Shown here piece by piece: positions 1-7,785 of a stretch of DNA of 14,891 bases. Each line of letters opens with the position of its first letter. The first letter of the stretch is position 1. The notes under the pieces were generated by a model. It worked only from the letters and a program-made list of their open reading frames with translations, was not told the DNA's origin and searched no databases. This DNA is from an uncultured Prevotella sp. (lineage in GTDB: Bacteria > Bacteroidota > Bacteroidia > Bacteroidales > Bacteroidaceae): contig CAKQEI010000061.1 in assembly GCA_934230115.1 (NCBI GenBank), positions 1 through 14,891 of the forward strand, read 5' to 3'. The translations under genes were made by a program, and so were the position numbers.

Positions 1-2228
1 ACAACAAGATTATGCTCGACAATCTGCCTCACTACACGGTACAGGACCTTAAGGTATACAACAAGTCGACAGAGAAGAGCCGGCTTGTGGGTAAGGAAGT
101 GGAGAAGAAAGACTACGTTATGGACGTGGAACTGAAGCGCGAGTACAACCGTGGATACATATCGAATGCAGAAGTGGCAGGAGGCACACGCGACCGCTAT
201 ATGGCTCGTCTCTTCGGACTTTACTACGACGACTACACCCGTTTCTCCGTCTTTGGCAATGTGAACAACGTTAATGAGAACCGCCGTCCGGGAAGAGAAG
301 GCGACTGGAGTCCGTCAAACAGTCCGCAAGGTCAGGCCGTCACCAAGCAGATGGGCGCAAGTCTCAGCACACAGAACAAGGCAGGCAGCCTGCGCGAGCA
401 GTTTGATGCCACAGCCTCATGGAACGATTTCACAGACATCACACGCTCTTCAAGCGAGCAGTTTGCCTCGGCAGGCAACATCTTCAACCGTTCCAGCTCA
501 ACCTCCGTGCAGAAGGAGTTTCGCCTGTATGCCAACAACCAGATAACGTATACCGATGAGAGCAAGTTCTATCTACAGTCGTCAACATCGTTCAATTATG
601 GCGACGGCACCAACAATTCCTCTTCAGAGCGTGCCACATTCGATTCGGAAGGCAATATGACAGCAGATACCCCCACCAACCGCTCGCAGACAATAAGCCT
701 TACAAAGTTCCGCACAACATCAGTCAACGAGAACCTTATGTTTGGATTTGTCCTGCCCTGGGGCGACATGCTTGGCTTCAATCTGAACGGCAGCTACACA
801 TCCAACAAGCCTCAGGACAGTTTCAGCCTTTCTAACAACGAGTATCTGCGCGAGAACAAGAACGACCTGCGACGTGTCTATGCCGACAGCCACAACAATT
901 CCTACAACTATGGTGCATCAGCCAATTACTCCGTTAAGCTGAATAATTGGCAGGTAGGATTGAGCCAGGCATATAATCAGAGCATGACTTCTACCAACCA
1001 ACTCAACTATCGTCTTGAGCGGCTTGGCGGCTTGTACAACCGTTTCGACCAGCAGCAGCTCGACCGCTTGCCATCAACTCGCGACTCCCTGCTCCTTGCT
1101 CTCGACATGCAGAATAGCAAGACATACAGTTTGCTGACACGTCAGTATAAAGGTGAGCCTACTCTGCGGTACAACCATAACAACACCTATTTCTCGTTGA
1201 GTCTGCCCTACCGTCTTGTGCGCGAGCGCATCAACTACAACTGTGCCTCGGTTGACACAACGGCTGTTCGACGCAAGTGGCTTGTGGAGCCTTCGCTGGT
1301 TTTCAATAAGTGGAACAATAAGTTTGAAGTAAGTGCCAGCTATAGCCTTAGCAGCAGCCAACCCGGCATGGAGTCGCTCATGCCTATCGACAACGACATC
1401 AATCCGCTTGCACGCCGCATCAACAACCCTAATCTGAAGACATCCATAACGCACAACATTAATAGTTATGTGAGCTTCAACTTCAAGAACAAGAGCAGTC
1501 TGTCGATTGCCGTCAATGGCTCGGTATATACCGACATGATAGGCACACGCACCACCTATAATACCCAAACAGGTGCTTACGCCTATATGAGCGACAACGT
1601 GCATTCGGGCAACTGGACCCTCAACCCCTATGTTGTCTATTCTGGCAAACTCGACAAGAAGGGACTGTTTGGCATAGAGACACGCCTCTCGCTCGACTAC
1701 ACCAAGAGTACCGACTTCGACATAGCCTACGATGCCGACATCAACAACGCAGCCTCCGTATTGAGCCGTGTCTACACATCTATACTGCGCGACTATCTGA
1801 AGCTGTCGTTCCAAAAGGGCGACTTGAGTCTGGCTCTTGTTGCCGATGCACAATGGCGCAACTCTACAAGCAACCGCGACAACTTCCAGACGCTCAACGC
1901 CTACGACTACAACTACGGCATGACACTTTCCTATAAGTTGCCGCTCGGCATTCAGCTTGCCACCGACCTCAAGCAATACTCCCGCCGCGGCTATGGCGAC
2001 AGCTCTATGAACACCGATGACCTCGTGTGGAATGCCTCGCTCGCACGCTCCTTCTGCAAGGGCCGACTCACCCTTACAGCCGAAGGCTTCGACATTCTCC
2101 ACCAATTGTCCAACACCACATATACTGTGAATGCACAAGGACGCACAGAAGTATGGCGCAACACCATACCTAATTATGTGATGATGCATGTGGCGTATAA
2201 ACTGACGAAAATGCCGAAGAAGAAGTAA
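1..2228 (+). CDS. Outer-membrane beta-barrel protein (TonB-receptor-like), 3' part only
   Basis: The frame is open to the left edge: codons before the ATG at 12 read N-K-I in frame, so the true start lies outside the window. About 741 residues are visible. They are rich in Asn, Ser, Tyr and Thr, with alternating polar/aromatic stretches typical of Bacteroidetes outer-membrane beta-strands (many Y-x-Y and S-x-S-x-N patterns). No soluble catalytic motif is visible. The opening segment (LDNLPHYTVQDLKVYNKSTE) resembles the end of the plug-like region in barrel proteins that carry an N-terminal carboxypeptidase-regulatory-like domain; these fall near the OMP_b-brl_3 / TonB-dependent receptor group. 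The protein ends in a basic tail (MPKKK) after the last strand. It probably sits in the outer membrane. The ligand cannot be told, and no SusD-like partner is visible. The assignment to an outer-membrane barrel is firm; the exact family is inferred. Confidence 0.8.
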   Translation, partial: NKIMLDNLPHYTVQDLKVYNKSTEKSRLVGKEVEKKDYVMDVELKREYNRGYISNAEVAGGTRDRYMARLFGLYYDDYTRFSVFGNVNNVNENRRPGREGDWSPSNSPQGQAVTKQMGASLSTQNKAGSLREQFDATASWNDFTDITRSSSEQFASAGNIFNRSSSTSVQKEFRLYANNQITYTDESKFYLQSSTSFNYGDGTNNSSSERATFDSEGNMTADTPTNRSQTISLTKFRTTSVNENLMFGFVLPWGDMLGFNLNGSYTSNKPQDSFSLSNNEYLRENKNDLRRVYADSHNNSYNYGASANYSVKLNNWQVGLSQAYNQSMTSTNQLNYRLERLGGLYNRFDQQQLDRLPSTRDSLLLALDMQNSKTYSLLTRQYKGEPTLRYNHNNTYFSLSLPYRLVRERINYNCASVDTTAVRRKWLVEPSLVFNKWNNKFEVSASYSLSSSQPGMESLMPIDNDINPLARRINNPNLKTSITHNINSYVSFNFKNKSSLSIAVNGSVYTDMIGTRTTYNTQTGAYAYMSDNVHSGNWTLNPYVVYSGKLDKKGLFGIETRLSLDYTKSTDFDIAYDADINNAASVLSRVYTSILRDYLKLSFQKGDLSLALVADAQWRNSTSNRDNFQTLNAYDYNYGMTLSYKLPLGIQLATDLKQYSRRGYGDSSMNTDDLVWNASLARSFCKGRLTLTAEGFDILHQLSNTTYTVNAQGRTEVWRNTIPNYVMMHVAYKLTKMPKKK

Positions 2229-2238
2229 AGAATTTTGA

Positions 2239-2370
2239 GTTTTGAATTTTGAGTTTTGAATTGTGCGCTACGCGCATTAGGAATTGTTCAATGTTGAATT
2301 GAGATTTCCTAAATCATAATTCTTGCTTTGGCAAGCGGTAAAGCCGATTACAAAACTCAAAATTCAAAAC
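2239..2370. repeat. MITE-like 20-bp perfect inverted repeat with inner hairpins
   Basis: The arms at 2239-2258 and 2351-2370 are perfect reverse complements over 20 bp (pattern of GTTTTGAATTTTGAG), separated by 92 bp. Inside lie a short hairpin TGCGC-TAC-GCGCA near 2264-2276, a 7-bp pair TTAGGAA/TTCCTAA (near 2277 and 2307), and CTTGC-TTTG-GCAAG near 2323-2336. The left arm is itself made of a tandem TTTTGAATTTTGAG-type repeat starting just after the stop codon of the barrel gene. No ORF is present. This could be a non-autonomous mobile-element remnant or a transcribed structured 3' region. I see no clear target-site duplication. Confidence 0.6.
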
Positions 2371-2406
2371 CCATATCCGTGCCTTTCACCAGCGAAGCCT
2401 GAGCGT

Positions 2407-2460
2407 TAAGTATGTATAGCTCATATATAAAGATAAATTTGAGCACATACTTATGTTTTT
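2407..2460 (+). terminator. Candidate terminator for the barrel gene
   Basis: The stem pairs 2407-2415 (TAAGTATGT) with 2445-2453, extended after a 3-nt bulge by GCTCA (2419-2423) with TGAGC (2440-2444), around a 16-nt loop. A run of five T follows at 2456-2460. It lies about 180 bp after the barrel stop codon and the stem is AT-rich, so it is weaker than the other hairpins of the window. It is flanked by a further 9-bp inverted pair CCAGCGAAG (2389-2397) / CTTCGCTGG (2518-2526). Confidence 0.35.
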
Positions 2461-2531
2461 ATTTTGATACCTACAAAGAAATATTTAATAAGTTTAGAAA
2501 AATAATATCTCCCCGCACTTCGCTGGAATCA

Positions 2532-2577
2532 ATAAGGGTCTATATGCCACGATGATAGGTGGCGTATAGACCCTTAT
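2532..2577 (-). terminator. Long hairpin terminator, copy 1 of a repeated element
   Basis: The 19-nt arms at 2532-2550 and 2559-2577 pair fully except for one position that can form a G-U wobble; the loop is GATGATAG. It starts 6 bp beyond the stop codon of the mannosidase gene on the minus strand, so it probably ends the pyrK-pyrD-mannosidase transcript. It may also stop the converging barrel transcript. The same hairpin core recurs at 14371-14418. There is no long U tract on the minus-strand side. Confidence 0.65.
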
Positions 2578-2582
2578 GCTAA

Positions 2583-4808
2583 TTAATGTTTGTCGTGCAT
2601 TTTCTTCGACGTCATTTTATATACCAATGTGCCGCCGTTCATGATGGCAGCATGGTCGATGTAGTTCTTTGAGAGCTTCTTGCCGTTGAGCGTGATGCTC
2701 TCAACATATTTGTTGGCTTCTGACAGTCCGTCGGCTATCACGGTGAAGGTCTTGCCGTTCTGCAGGTGAACAGTAATCTTCTTCATCTGCGGAGCACCAA
2801 AGACATACTGAGCGCTGACGGGGTTGACGGGATAGAAGCCCATAGCCGAGAGCATGTACCATGCCGACATCTGACCGCAGTCGTCGTTGCCGCAGAGTCC
2901 GTCTACAGTAGGACGATACTGAGTGTCGAATATCTCGCGTATCAACTCCTGGGTGCGCGACGGGCGACCAGCCAAGGCATAGAGGTAAGCCACGTGATGG
3001 CTCGGCTCGTTGCCGTGGGCATACTGTCCGATAAGACCCGTAACGTCCGACAGTTTGCTGTCAAGCTTCAATGTGAAGAATTGGTCGAGCTTCTTGAGGA
3101 ACGGTTTCTCGCCGCCAAACAGCTTGATGAGTCCCGGAATGTCGTGCTGCACCTGCCATGTGTATTGCCATGCGTTGCCTTCGGTATAGTCGCCGCCTAT
3201 GCTTTCGGCATGGGCAAGGTTGCTCGGGTCGAACGGAGTCTTCCATGAGCCATCCGACATGCGAGGACGCATAAACTGAGTCTGCTTGTCGAAGAGATTC
3301 TTGTAGAACTGAGAGCGTCGGGCGAAATACTTCTCGTCATCCTTCTTGCCCATCAGGCGAGCCATGTCGGTGGCGCAATAGTCGTCGTACATCGACTCAA
3401 GCGATGACGATACCGACTCCGACTCAGTAAGGTCGGTAGGCAGATAACCATACTTCATATAGTTCTCCCAGTTGCTCTTCAGCTTGTGCGACACGGTCTG
3501 CGTCTTCTTGATAGCCTGGAAAGCACGCTCGGCATCAAATCCGCGGAAACCCTTGTGGTAGGCTTCGGCTACGATAGACACGGCGTGGTTGGCAACCATG
3601 CAATAGTTCTCCTTTCCCCACAAACCCCATATAGGCAGGAAACCCTGCACCTCAGCCTGCTCGATGAGCGAGTTGACCATTCCGTCAACGCGGTCGGGCA
3701 TCACTATTGTATAGAAAGGATGAGCCGCGCGATAGGTGTCCCAGCACGAGAAGGTAGAGTAGAACTTGCCGTGGCCAGCCTTCACAATCTTGTCGTCGGC
3801 ATTGCGGTACATACCGTCAACGTCGGCAATCTGGTTGGGTTGGATAAGAGCGTGATAGAACGACGTGTAGTAGTTCTTCTTCTGGTCCTCTGTGCCTTCT
3901 ATGTCCACACGCTTAAGGTAGTCGTTCCATTCGTCGTGGGCCGACTTCTTAATGGCGGCAAAGTCCCATCCCGGCAGTTCAGCCTGCAGGTTCTTCTTGG
4001 CTCCGTCGATGCTTGTGGTCGACATGGCTATCTTCATGAGCAGCTGTTCGCCCTGCTCAATGCCGTCGAATGTGGCAACTATGCGGTCGCCCTTCTCTGT
4101 GTCGAAAGCCTTGGCAAGAGTGACATGGCTTGCCACGGGACGGTTGAACTTAATCACGAAGAAGTAGTCTTGCTTCACCCAAACCGTGTTCTGCACATGT
4201 CCCACAAGAGTATTGGCGTCTTCCCAATGGGTTTCGCATAGGTTCACCTGCGAGTGATACTGCTTGTCGTTCCATGCCGGACCATGCTGCAGGTCGATGA
4301 GCACGGATGTTGAGTCGGCAGAATCGTAGGTGTAGCGGTGGAAAGCTACGTGCGGAGTGGCAGTAAGCTCAGCCTTCACCTTAGCGTCGGTAAGGTAGAC
4401 CGAGTAGTAGCCAGGTGTGGCAAACTCCTGAGTCTTTGGGAAATGCGAGCGGTAGCCGTCCCAAGAGCGGGTGCGCTTGCCAGTTGACGGCATCACGAGA
4501 ATGTCGCCAAGGTCCATGCATCCCGTTCCGTTGAGATGGTCTTGCGTGAAACCCCATATCAGAGAGTCGCTGTAGACATATTCGGCACAGTAGCGCCAGC
4601 CCACACCACCCGTCACAGGGCTTGTCTGTATCATTCCAAACGGGCGGCAAGCTCCGGGGAATGTGTGTCCGTTGTCGGCATTTCCAACGAATGGGTCTAC
4701 ATATTTGGTGTAGTCATTATTGTCGGCAAATGCCTGCTGCGAGGCTATGCCGAAGAGTCCCATTGCTGCAAAAGCGCAACGACATATTAAGGAGATTGAT
4801 TTGTTCAT
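2583..4808 (-). CDS. Secreted GH92 alpha-mannosidase
   Basis: This is a glycoside hydrolase family 92 exo-acting alpha-mannosidase, a family known for calcium-dependent, inverting cleavage of alpha-1,2 and other alpha-mannosides from N-glycans or yeast mannan. From the ATG at 4808 it has 741 residues, normal for the family. An N-terminal signal peptide (MNKSISLI..., probable cut after AFA at 28) points to export; there is no lipobox. Family signatures are present in order: YVDPFVGN near the mature N-terminus, GGDYTEGNAWQYTW with the predicted catalytic acid Glu at 543, GNEPSHH near 599, and GNDDCGQMSAWY with the acidic pair at 642-643 expected to serve as base. An upstream TTG at 4835 would add nine residues before the signal peptide; I reject it in favour of the ATG, which follows an A-rich leader. 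The gene follows pyrD by 39 bp on the same strand and may be co-transcribed. No SusC/SusD pair is nearby, so it is not in an obvious polysaccharide-utilisation locus here. Confidence 0.93.
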   Translation of the reverse strand: MNKSISLICRCAFAAMGLFGIASQQAFADNNDYTKYVDPFVGNADNGHTFPGACRPFGMIQTSPVTGGVGWRYCAEYVYSDSLIWGFTQDHLNGTGCMDLGDILVMPSTGKRTRSWDGYRSHFPKTQEFATPGYYSVYLTDAKVKAELTATPHVAFHRYTYDSADSTSVLIDLQHGPAWNDKQYHSQVNLCETHWEDANTLVGHVQNTVWVKQDYFFVIKFNRPVASHVTLAKAFDTEKGDRIVATFDGIEQGEQLLMKIAMSTTSIDGAKKNLQAELPGWDFAAIKKSAHDEWNDYLKRVDIEGTEDQKKNYYTSFYHALIQPNQIADVDGMYRNADDKIVKAGHGKFYSTFSCWDTYRAAHPFYTIVMPDRVDGMVNSLIEQAEVQGFLPIWGLWGKENYCMVANHAVSIVAEAYHKGFRGFDAERAFQAIKKTQTVSHKLKSNWENYMKYGYLPTDLTESESVSSSLESMYDDYCATDMARLMGKKDDEKYFARRSQFYKNLFDKQTQFMRPRMSDGSWKTPFDPSNLAHAESIGGDYTEGNAWQYTWQVQHDIPGLIKLFGGEKPFLKKLDQFFTLKLDSKLSDVTGLIGQYAHGNEPSHHVAYLYALAGRPSRTQELIREIFDTQYRPTVDGLCGNDDCGQMSAWYMLSAMGFYPVNPVSAQYVFGAPQMKKITVHLQNGKTFTVIADGLSEANKYVESITLNGKKLSKNYIDHAAIMNGGTLVYKMTSKKMHDKH

Positions 4809-4847
4809 GTTAGTTTTTTTATTTCTTTTCTGCAATAGGCCGTGTCG

Positions 4848-5759
4848 TTAGTCGTCAAGCGCACCGATAATCTCGCTTACCGACGAGCATCCATGACGCT
4901 CGAGCCAATCGTTGATGCCGTCGCGCACCTTGATTGTTACAGTAGGGTCGAGGAAATTGGCAGTACCTATCTCTATGGCAGTAGCTCCAGCCATGAGGAA
5001 CTCTATGGCATCCTCGGCTGTGCATATGCCGCCAAGACCCACAACAGGAATCTTCACAGCCTTAGCCACCTGCCAAACCATGCGCACGGCAACTGGCTTG
5101 ACAGCCGGACCACTCAGTCCACCTGTCGAAATGCTCAACATCGGACGGCGGCGCTCTATGTCGATGGCCATGCCCATAAGGGTGTTGATGAGCGACACGC
5201 TGTCGGCTCCCTCAGCCTCTACAGCCTTGGCTATCTCCGTTACGTCGGTCACGTTGGGCGAGAGCTTCACGATGATAGGCTTGTGATAACGCTTGCGCAC
5301 GGCACGCACTACGCTTGCGGCACCAGTAGTGGTCACGCCAAAAGCCATACCACCCTGCTTTACGTTGGGGCAAGATATGTTAAGCTCGATGGCAGGAATC
5401 TTGTCAAGCTCGTTGATGCGGGCAGCACACTCGGCATAGTCGTCGGGCGACGAGCCGCTCACATTTACAATCATGTTTGTGTCGATGTCCTTAATCTGCG
5501 GATAGATGTTCTTGCAGAAATAGTCGACACCCTTGTTCTGCAGACCCACACAATTGAGCATGCCCTGAGAAGTCTCTGCCATACGGGGATAGTCGTTGCC
5601 CTCGCGCGGATTGAGTGTGGTGCCCTTAACGATGATGCCACCTATGCCGTCGAGAGGCACGAAGTCGGCAAACTCCAATCCATATCCGAATGTTCCCGAT
5701 GCGGTCATCACGGGATTCTTCAATTTCAGACCGCCTATTTTAACGCTTAAATCTGCCAT
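4848..5759 (-). CDS. pyrD: Dihydroorotate dehydrogenase class 1B, catalytic subunit
   Basis: It oxidises dihydroorotate to orotate in de novo pyrimidine synthesis, passing electrons through FMN to the PyrK subunit and on to NAD+. The protein has 303 residues, normal for the family. Visible signatures are ASGTFGYG (20-27), the active-site loop [11 protein letters not shown] with Cys130 as the catalytic base (a Cys is typical of class 1; class 2 uses Ser), and phosphate/FMN-binding glycines in [10 protein letters not shown] (213-222), VVGLGGI (239-245) and IGTANF (264-269). The start is the ATG at 5759 ([10 protein letters not shown]), which fits the family N-terminus; a GTG start at 5858 would lie deep inside pyrK and add an unrelated 33-residue sequence. 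The gene overlaps the 3' end of pyrK by 13 bp, suggesting translational coupling of the two subunits. Confidence 0.95.
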   Translation of the reverse strand: MADLSVKIGGLKLKNPVMTASGTFGYGLEFADFVPLDGIGGIIVKGTTLNPREGNDYPRMAETSQGMLNCVGLQNKGVDYFCKNIYPQIKDIDTNMIVNVSGSSPDDYAECAARINELDKIPAIELNISCPNVKQGGMAFGVTTTGAASVVRAVRKRYHKPIIVKLSPNVTDVTEIAKAVEAEGADSVSLINTLMGMAIDIERRRPMLSISTGGLSGPAVKPVAVRMVWQVAKAVKIPVVGLGGICTAEDAIEFLMAGATAIEIGTANFLDPTVTIKVRDGINDWLERHGCSSVSEIIGALDD

Positions 5760-6523
5760 GATAGTTTCTTTATATTCATTACCGGACCTTCCTTGCACAC
5801 ACACTTGTTGCCCTCTACTGTCTTCTCCACGCAGCACAGGCAGGCACCAACGCCACACGCCATCTTGTTTTCAAGCGAAGCCTCACACTCGATGTTGTTC
5901 TTGTAGGCATAGCGTGCCACAGCCATCATCATGGGTTTAGGTCCGCATGTTGAGATAAGGTCGAAGTGCTCCTGCGAGAGAACAGAATGGTTGGTTACGA
6001 AACCCTTTTCGCCCTCAGAGCCGTCCTCGGTGGTGATGAGCACACGTCCCACCTCCTCAAACAGAGTTTTCTCCAATACATCCTTGGCAGAGCGTGCGCC
6101 AAGAAGGAATGTAGGCTCAATGCCCATAGCCTTGAGCTTCTTGCCAAAGTAGAGTAGCGGGGCCACACCTACGCCGCCTCCTACGAGCAACACTTTCTGC
6201 GAAGCGTCGGTAGGCATAGTGAATGAGTTGCCCAATGGCAGCACACAGTTGAGCTTGTCGCCCTTCTGCAGCAGTTGGAGTCGCTTTGTGCCGTCGCCAA
6301 CAGCAGCCACGAGCAGCCAAAGCTCGTTCTTGTCGTAATCCACATTGTTGATAGAGATAGGACGACGGAGGAAAGTCGACGGCGAGTTGTCGACACGCAC
6401 CTCCACAAACTGTCCCGGAAGCATCTCGGGCAGCGGTTTGTCGTCGGTGAGCTTTATGAGCACATGCTTGTCGCTCAAAGCTTCTACGGAGTTGACCGTT
6501 AGGTCGAGGATGAATTTTTTCAT
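5747..6523 (-). CDS. pyrK: Dihydroorotate dehydrogenase electron-transfer subunit (FAD, 2Fe-2S)
   Basis: PyrK partners with PyrD in the heterotetrameric, NAD-linked class 1B enzyme, carrying FAD and a [2Fe-2S] cluster. It has 258 residues and belongs to the ferredoxin-reductase fold. The FAD-binding RRPISI is at 53-58, the nucleotide-binding [12 protein letters not shown] at 113-124, and STCGPKPMM near 191. The C-terminal cluster-binding region has Cys223, Cys228 and Cys231, with a fourth ligand from Cys241 or Cys243 (segment CVCKEG). An extra Cys230 sits next to Cys231. The ATG at 6523 is preceded by an A/T-rich leader without a clear Shine-Dalgarno sequence. It is the first gene of the minus-strand unit, with a candidate promoter about 80 bp upstream. 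Confidence 0.94.
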   Translation of the reverse strand: MKKFILDLTVNSVEALSDKHVLIKLTDDKPLPEMLPGQFVEVRVDNSPSTFLRRPISINNVDYDKNELWLLVAAVGDGTKRLQLLQKGDKLNCVLPLGNSFTMPTDASQKVLLVGGGVGVAPLLYFGKKLKAMGIEPTFLLGARSAKDVLEKTLFEEVGRVLITTEDGSEGEKGFVTNHSVLSQEHFDLISTCGPKPMMMAVARYAYKNNIECEASLENKMACGVGACLCCVEKTVEGNKCVCKEGPVMNIKKLSWQI

Positions 6524-6573
6524 TTATAGAGTTTTTGTTGTAAGCTGATGTTAGCCAAAGGCTTGGATATAAG

Positions 6574-6598
6574 CCAAAAGACACTTTTTGTCTTTCGG
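6574..6598 (-). promoter_or_regulatory. Hairpin in the pyrK 5' leader
   Basis: The arms at 6574-6583 and 6589-6598 pair over 10 bp with one weak position, around a 5-nt loop. If transcription starts just after the candidate promoter, this stem lies at the very 5' end of the pyrK message. A second small stem GGCTT/AAGCC (6560-6564 and 6571-6575) shares two bases with it, so the two cannot both form completely. This may only stabilise the message; pyrimidine-dependent control is a guess. Confidence 0.35.
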
Positions 6599-6602
6599 AC
6601 TA

Positions 6603-6636
6603 CAAAAATACTGCTTTTTATTGAGATAAGCCCAAA
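6603..6636 (-). promoter_or_regulatory. Candidate Bacteroidetes promoter for pyrK-pyrD-mannosidase
   Basis: On the minus strand a TTTG (-33 element, 6636-6633) is followed after 22 nt by TATTTTTG (-7 element, 6610-6603), fitting the Bacteroidetes consensus TTTG / TAnnTTTG. The spacing is slightly longer than the usual 19-21. The predicted start near 6598 gives a leader of about 75 nt before pyrK. Confidence 0.5.
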
Positions 6637-6683
6637 GTTGGCGAATAATTTCATAAACTATCCCTAAATAGAATTTTTTGTTG

Positions 6684-6691
6684 TAAATTTG
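6684..6691 (+). promoter_or_regulatory. aguA: Candidate -7 element for the aguA operon
   Basis: TAAATTTG matches the Bacteroidetes -7 consensus TAnnTTTG and lies 44 bp before the aguA ATG at 6736. I see no good TTTG at the expected -33 distance, so support rests on the -7 box and its position in the divergent intergenic region. No Shine-Dalgarno sequence precedes aguA; the leader is A/T-rich. Confidence 0.4.
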
Positions 6692-6735
6692 CATGTGTAT
6701 CCAGACGAACTTTTTTAACGAACACATATACATTT

Positions 6736-7785
6736 ATGACAACCAGCAAATACATTCTTCCTGCCGAATGGCATCGCCAGGCTTGTGTGCAGCTCACTTG
6801 GCCACACGAGGCCACAGATTGGAGTCCTTATCTCGACGACATCACCGAGACATTCATTCAGATAGCAAAGGCTGTGGCTCAATACGAGTCGCTTGTCGTT
6901 GCCGCCAAATATCCCGAGCGTGTGCGCGAGCAGCTTGAGGACAGCCTGAGCGATGAGGAGATGAGCCGTGTGAGCATATACGAGTGCGACAACAACGACA
7001 CTTGGGCACGCGACCATGCCTTCCTTACGCTTGTTCCTGCGTCGGATGTCTCGGCTCCATGCCGCTTGCTCGACTTCCGTTTCAATGGATGGGGCGAGAA
7101 GTTTGCTGCCGACAAGGACAATCTTATCAACCGCACATTGTTCCATAAGGGCGTGTTCAAGGGTGAGCGTGTGGATTATGACGACTTTGTGCTCGAGGGT
7201 GGCTCGATAGAGAGCGACGGTAGGGGAACTGTTCTCACAACGAGCGTTTGCCTTATGGCTCCCCATCGCAATCAGCCTATGACTCAGGATGAGGTAGAGC
7301 AGGTGCTTAAGGAGCGTCTTTGCGCTCGCAAGATTGTATGGTTCGACCACGGACAGCTCATAGGCGATGATACCGACGGACATATCGACACTATTGTGCG
7401 CCTTTGTCCCAACAATACCTTATTATATATAGGATGTGATGATGAGCAAGACCCGCAGTATGCCGACCTCAAGGCTCTTGAGGAGCAGCTTATGTCTGCC
7501 ACCGATGCCGACGGCAACCCTTATCGTTTGCTCAAGCTCCCCATGCCCGACGCTATTTACGACGATGGCGACCGTCTGCCGGCTACCTATGCCAACTTCC
7601 TTATATTGAACGGAGCTGTGATTGTGCCTACCTACGACCAGGAGGAGAATGACGCCAAGGCCATGGAACTTGTGGCTGAGGCCTTCCCTGGCTACGACAT
7701 CATAGGCATCGACTCGCGCACAATAGTGCGTCAGCATGGTTCGATACATTGTCTTACTATGCAGTATCCCGAGGAATGCCAGTAG
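6736..7785 (+). CDS. aguA: Agmatine deiminase
   Basis: It converts agmatine to N-carbamoylputrescine and ammonia, the first step of the agmatine route to putrescine. The protein has 349 residues and belongs to the agmatine deiminase / Porphyromonas-type peptidylarginine deiminase family (PF04371). The guanidine-modifying active site is complete: NNDTWARDH with Asp93, LEGGSIESDG with Glu154, GHID with His216 and Asp218, and the catalytic nucleophile Cys339 in GSIHCLTMQYP near the C-terminus. No signal peptide is seen, which favours cytosolic agmatine deiminase over the secreted peptidylarginine deiminase. The presence of aguB two genes downstream supports this. The stop codon overlaps the start of the next gene by 10 bp. 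Confidence 0.93.
   Translation: MTTSKYILPAEWHRQACVQLTWPHEATDWSPYLDDITETFIQIAKAVAQYESLVVAAKYPERVREQLEDSLSDEEMSRVSIYECDNNDTWARDHAFLTLVPASDVSAPCRLLDFRFNGWGEKFAADKDNLINRTLFHKGVFKGERVDYDDFVLEGGSIESDGRGTVLTTSVCLMAPHRNQPMTQDEVEQVLKERLCARKIVWFDHGQLIGDDTDGHIDTIVRLCPNNTLLYIGCDDEQDPQYADLKALEEQLMSATDADGNPYRLLKLPMPDAIYDDGDRLPATYANFLILNGAVIVPTYDQEENDAKAMELVAEAFPGYDIIGIDSRTIVRQHGSIHCLTMQYPEECQ

Noticed and set aside
1074..2189. A 371-codon open frame on the minus strand inside the barrel gene
   Set aside because: Its protein is Cys-, His- and Val-rich with no recognisable domain and lies fully antisense to a clear barrel coding sequence; it is a codon-bias shadow.
3486..4241. A 251-codon plus-strand frame inside the mannosidase gene
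   Set aside because: Antisense to a GH92 gene with intact catalytic motifs; no domain, no ribosome-binding site.
4842..5750. A 302-codon plus-strand frame opposite pyrD
   Set aside because: Antisense to a complete, motif-bearing pyrD; composition is typical of a shadow frame.
5760..5858. A GTG-started N-terminal extension of pyrD
   Set aside because: It lies inside the pyrK cluster-binding region and encodes 33 residues unlike any PyrD N-terminus; [10 protein letters not shown] is the proper start.
6715..7383. A 222-codon minus-strand frame opposite aguA
   Set aside because: Antisense to aguA with intact active-site residues; no domain visible.
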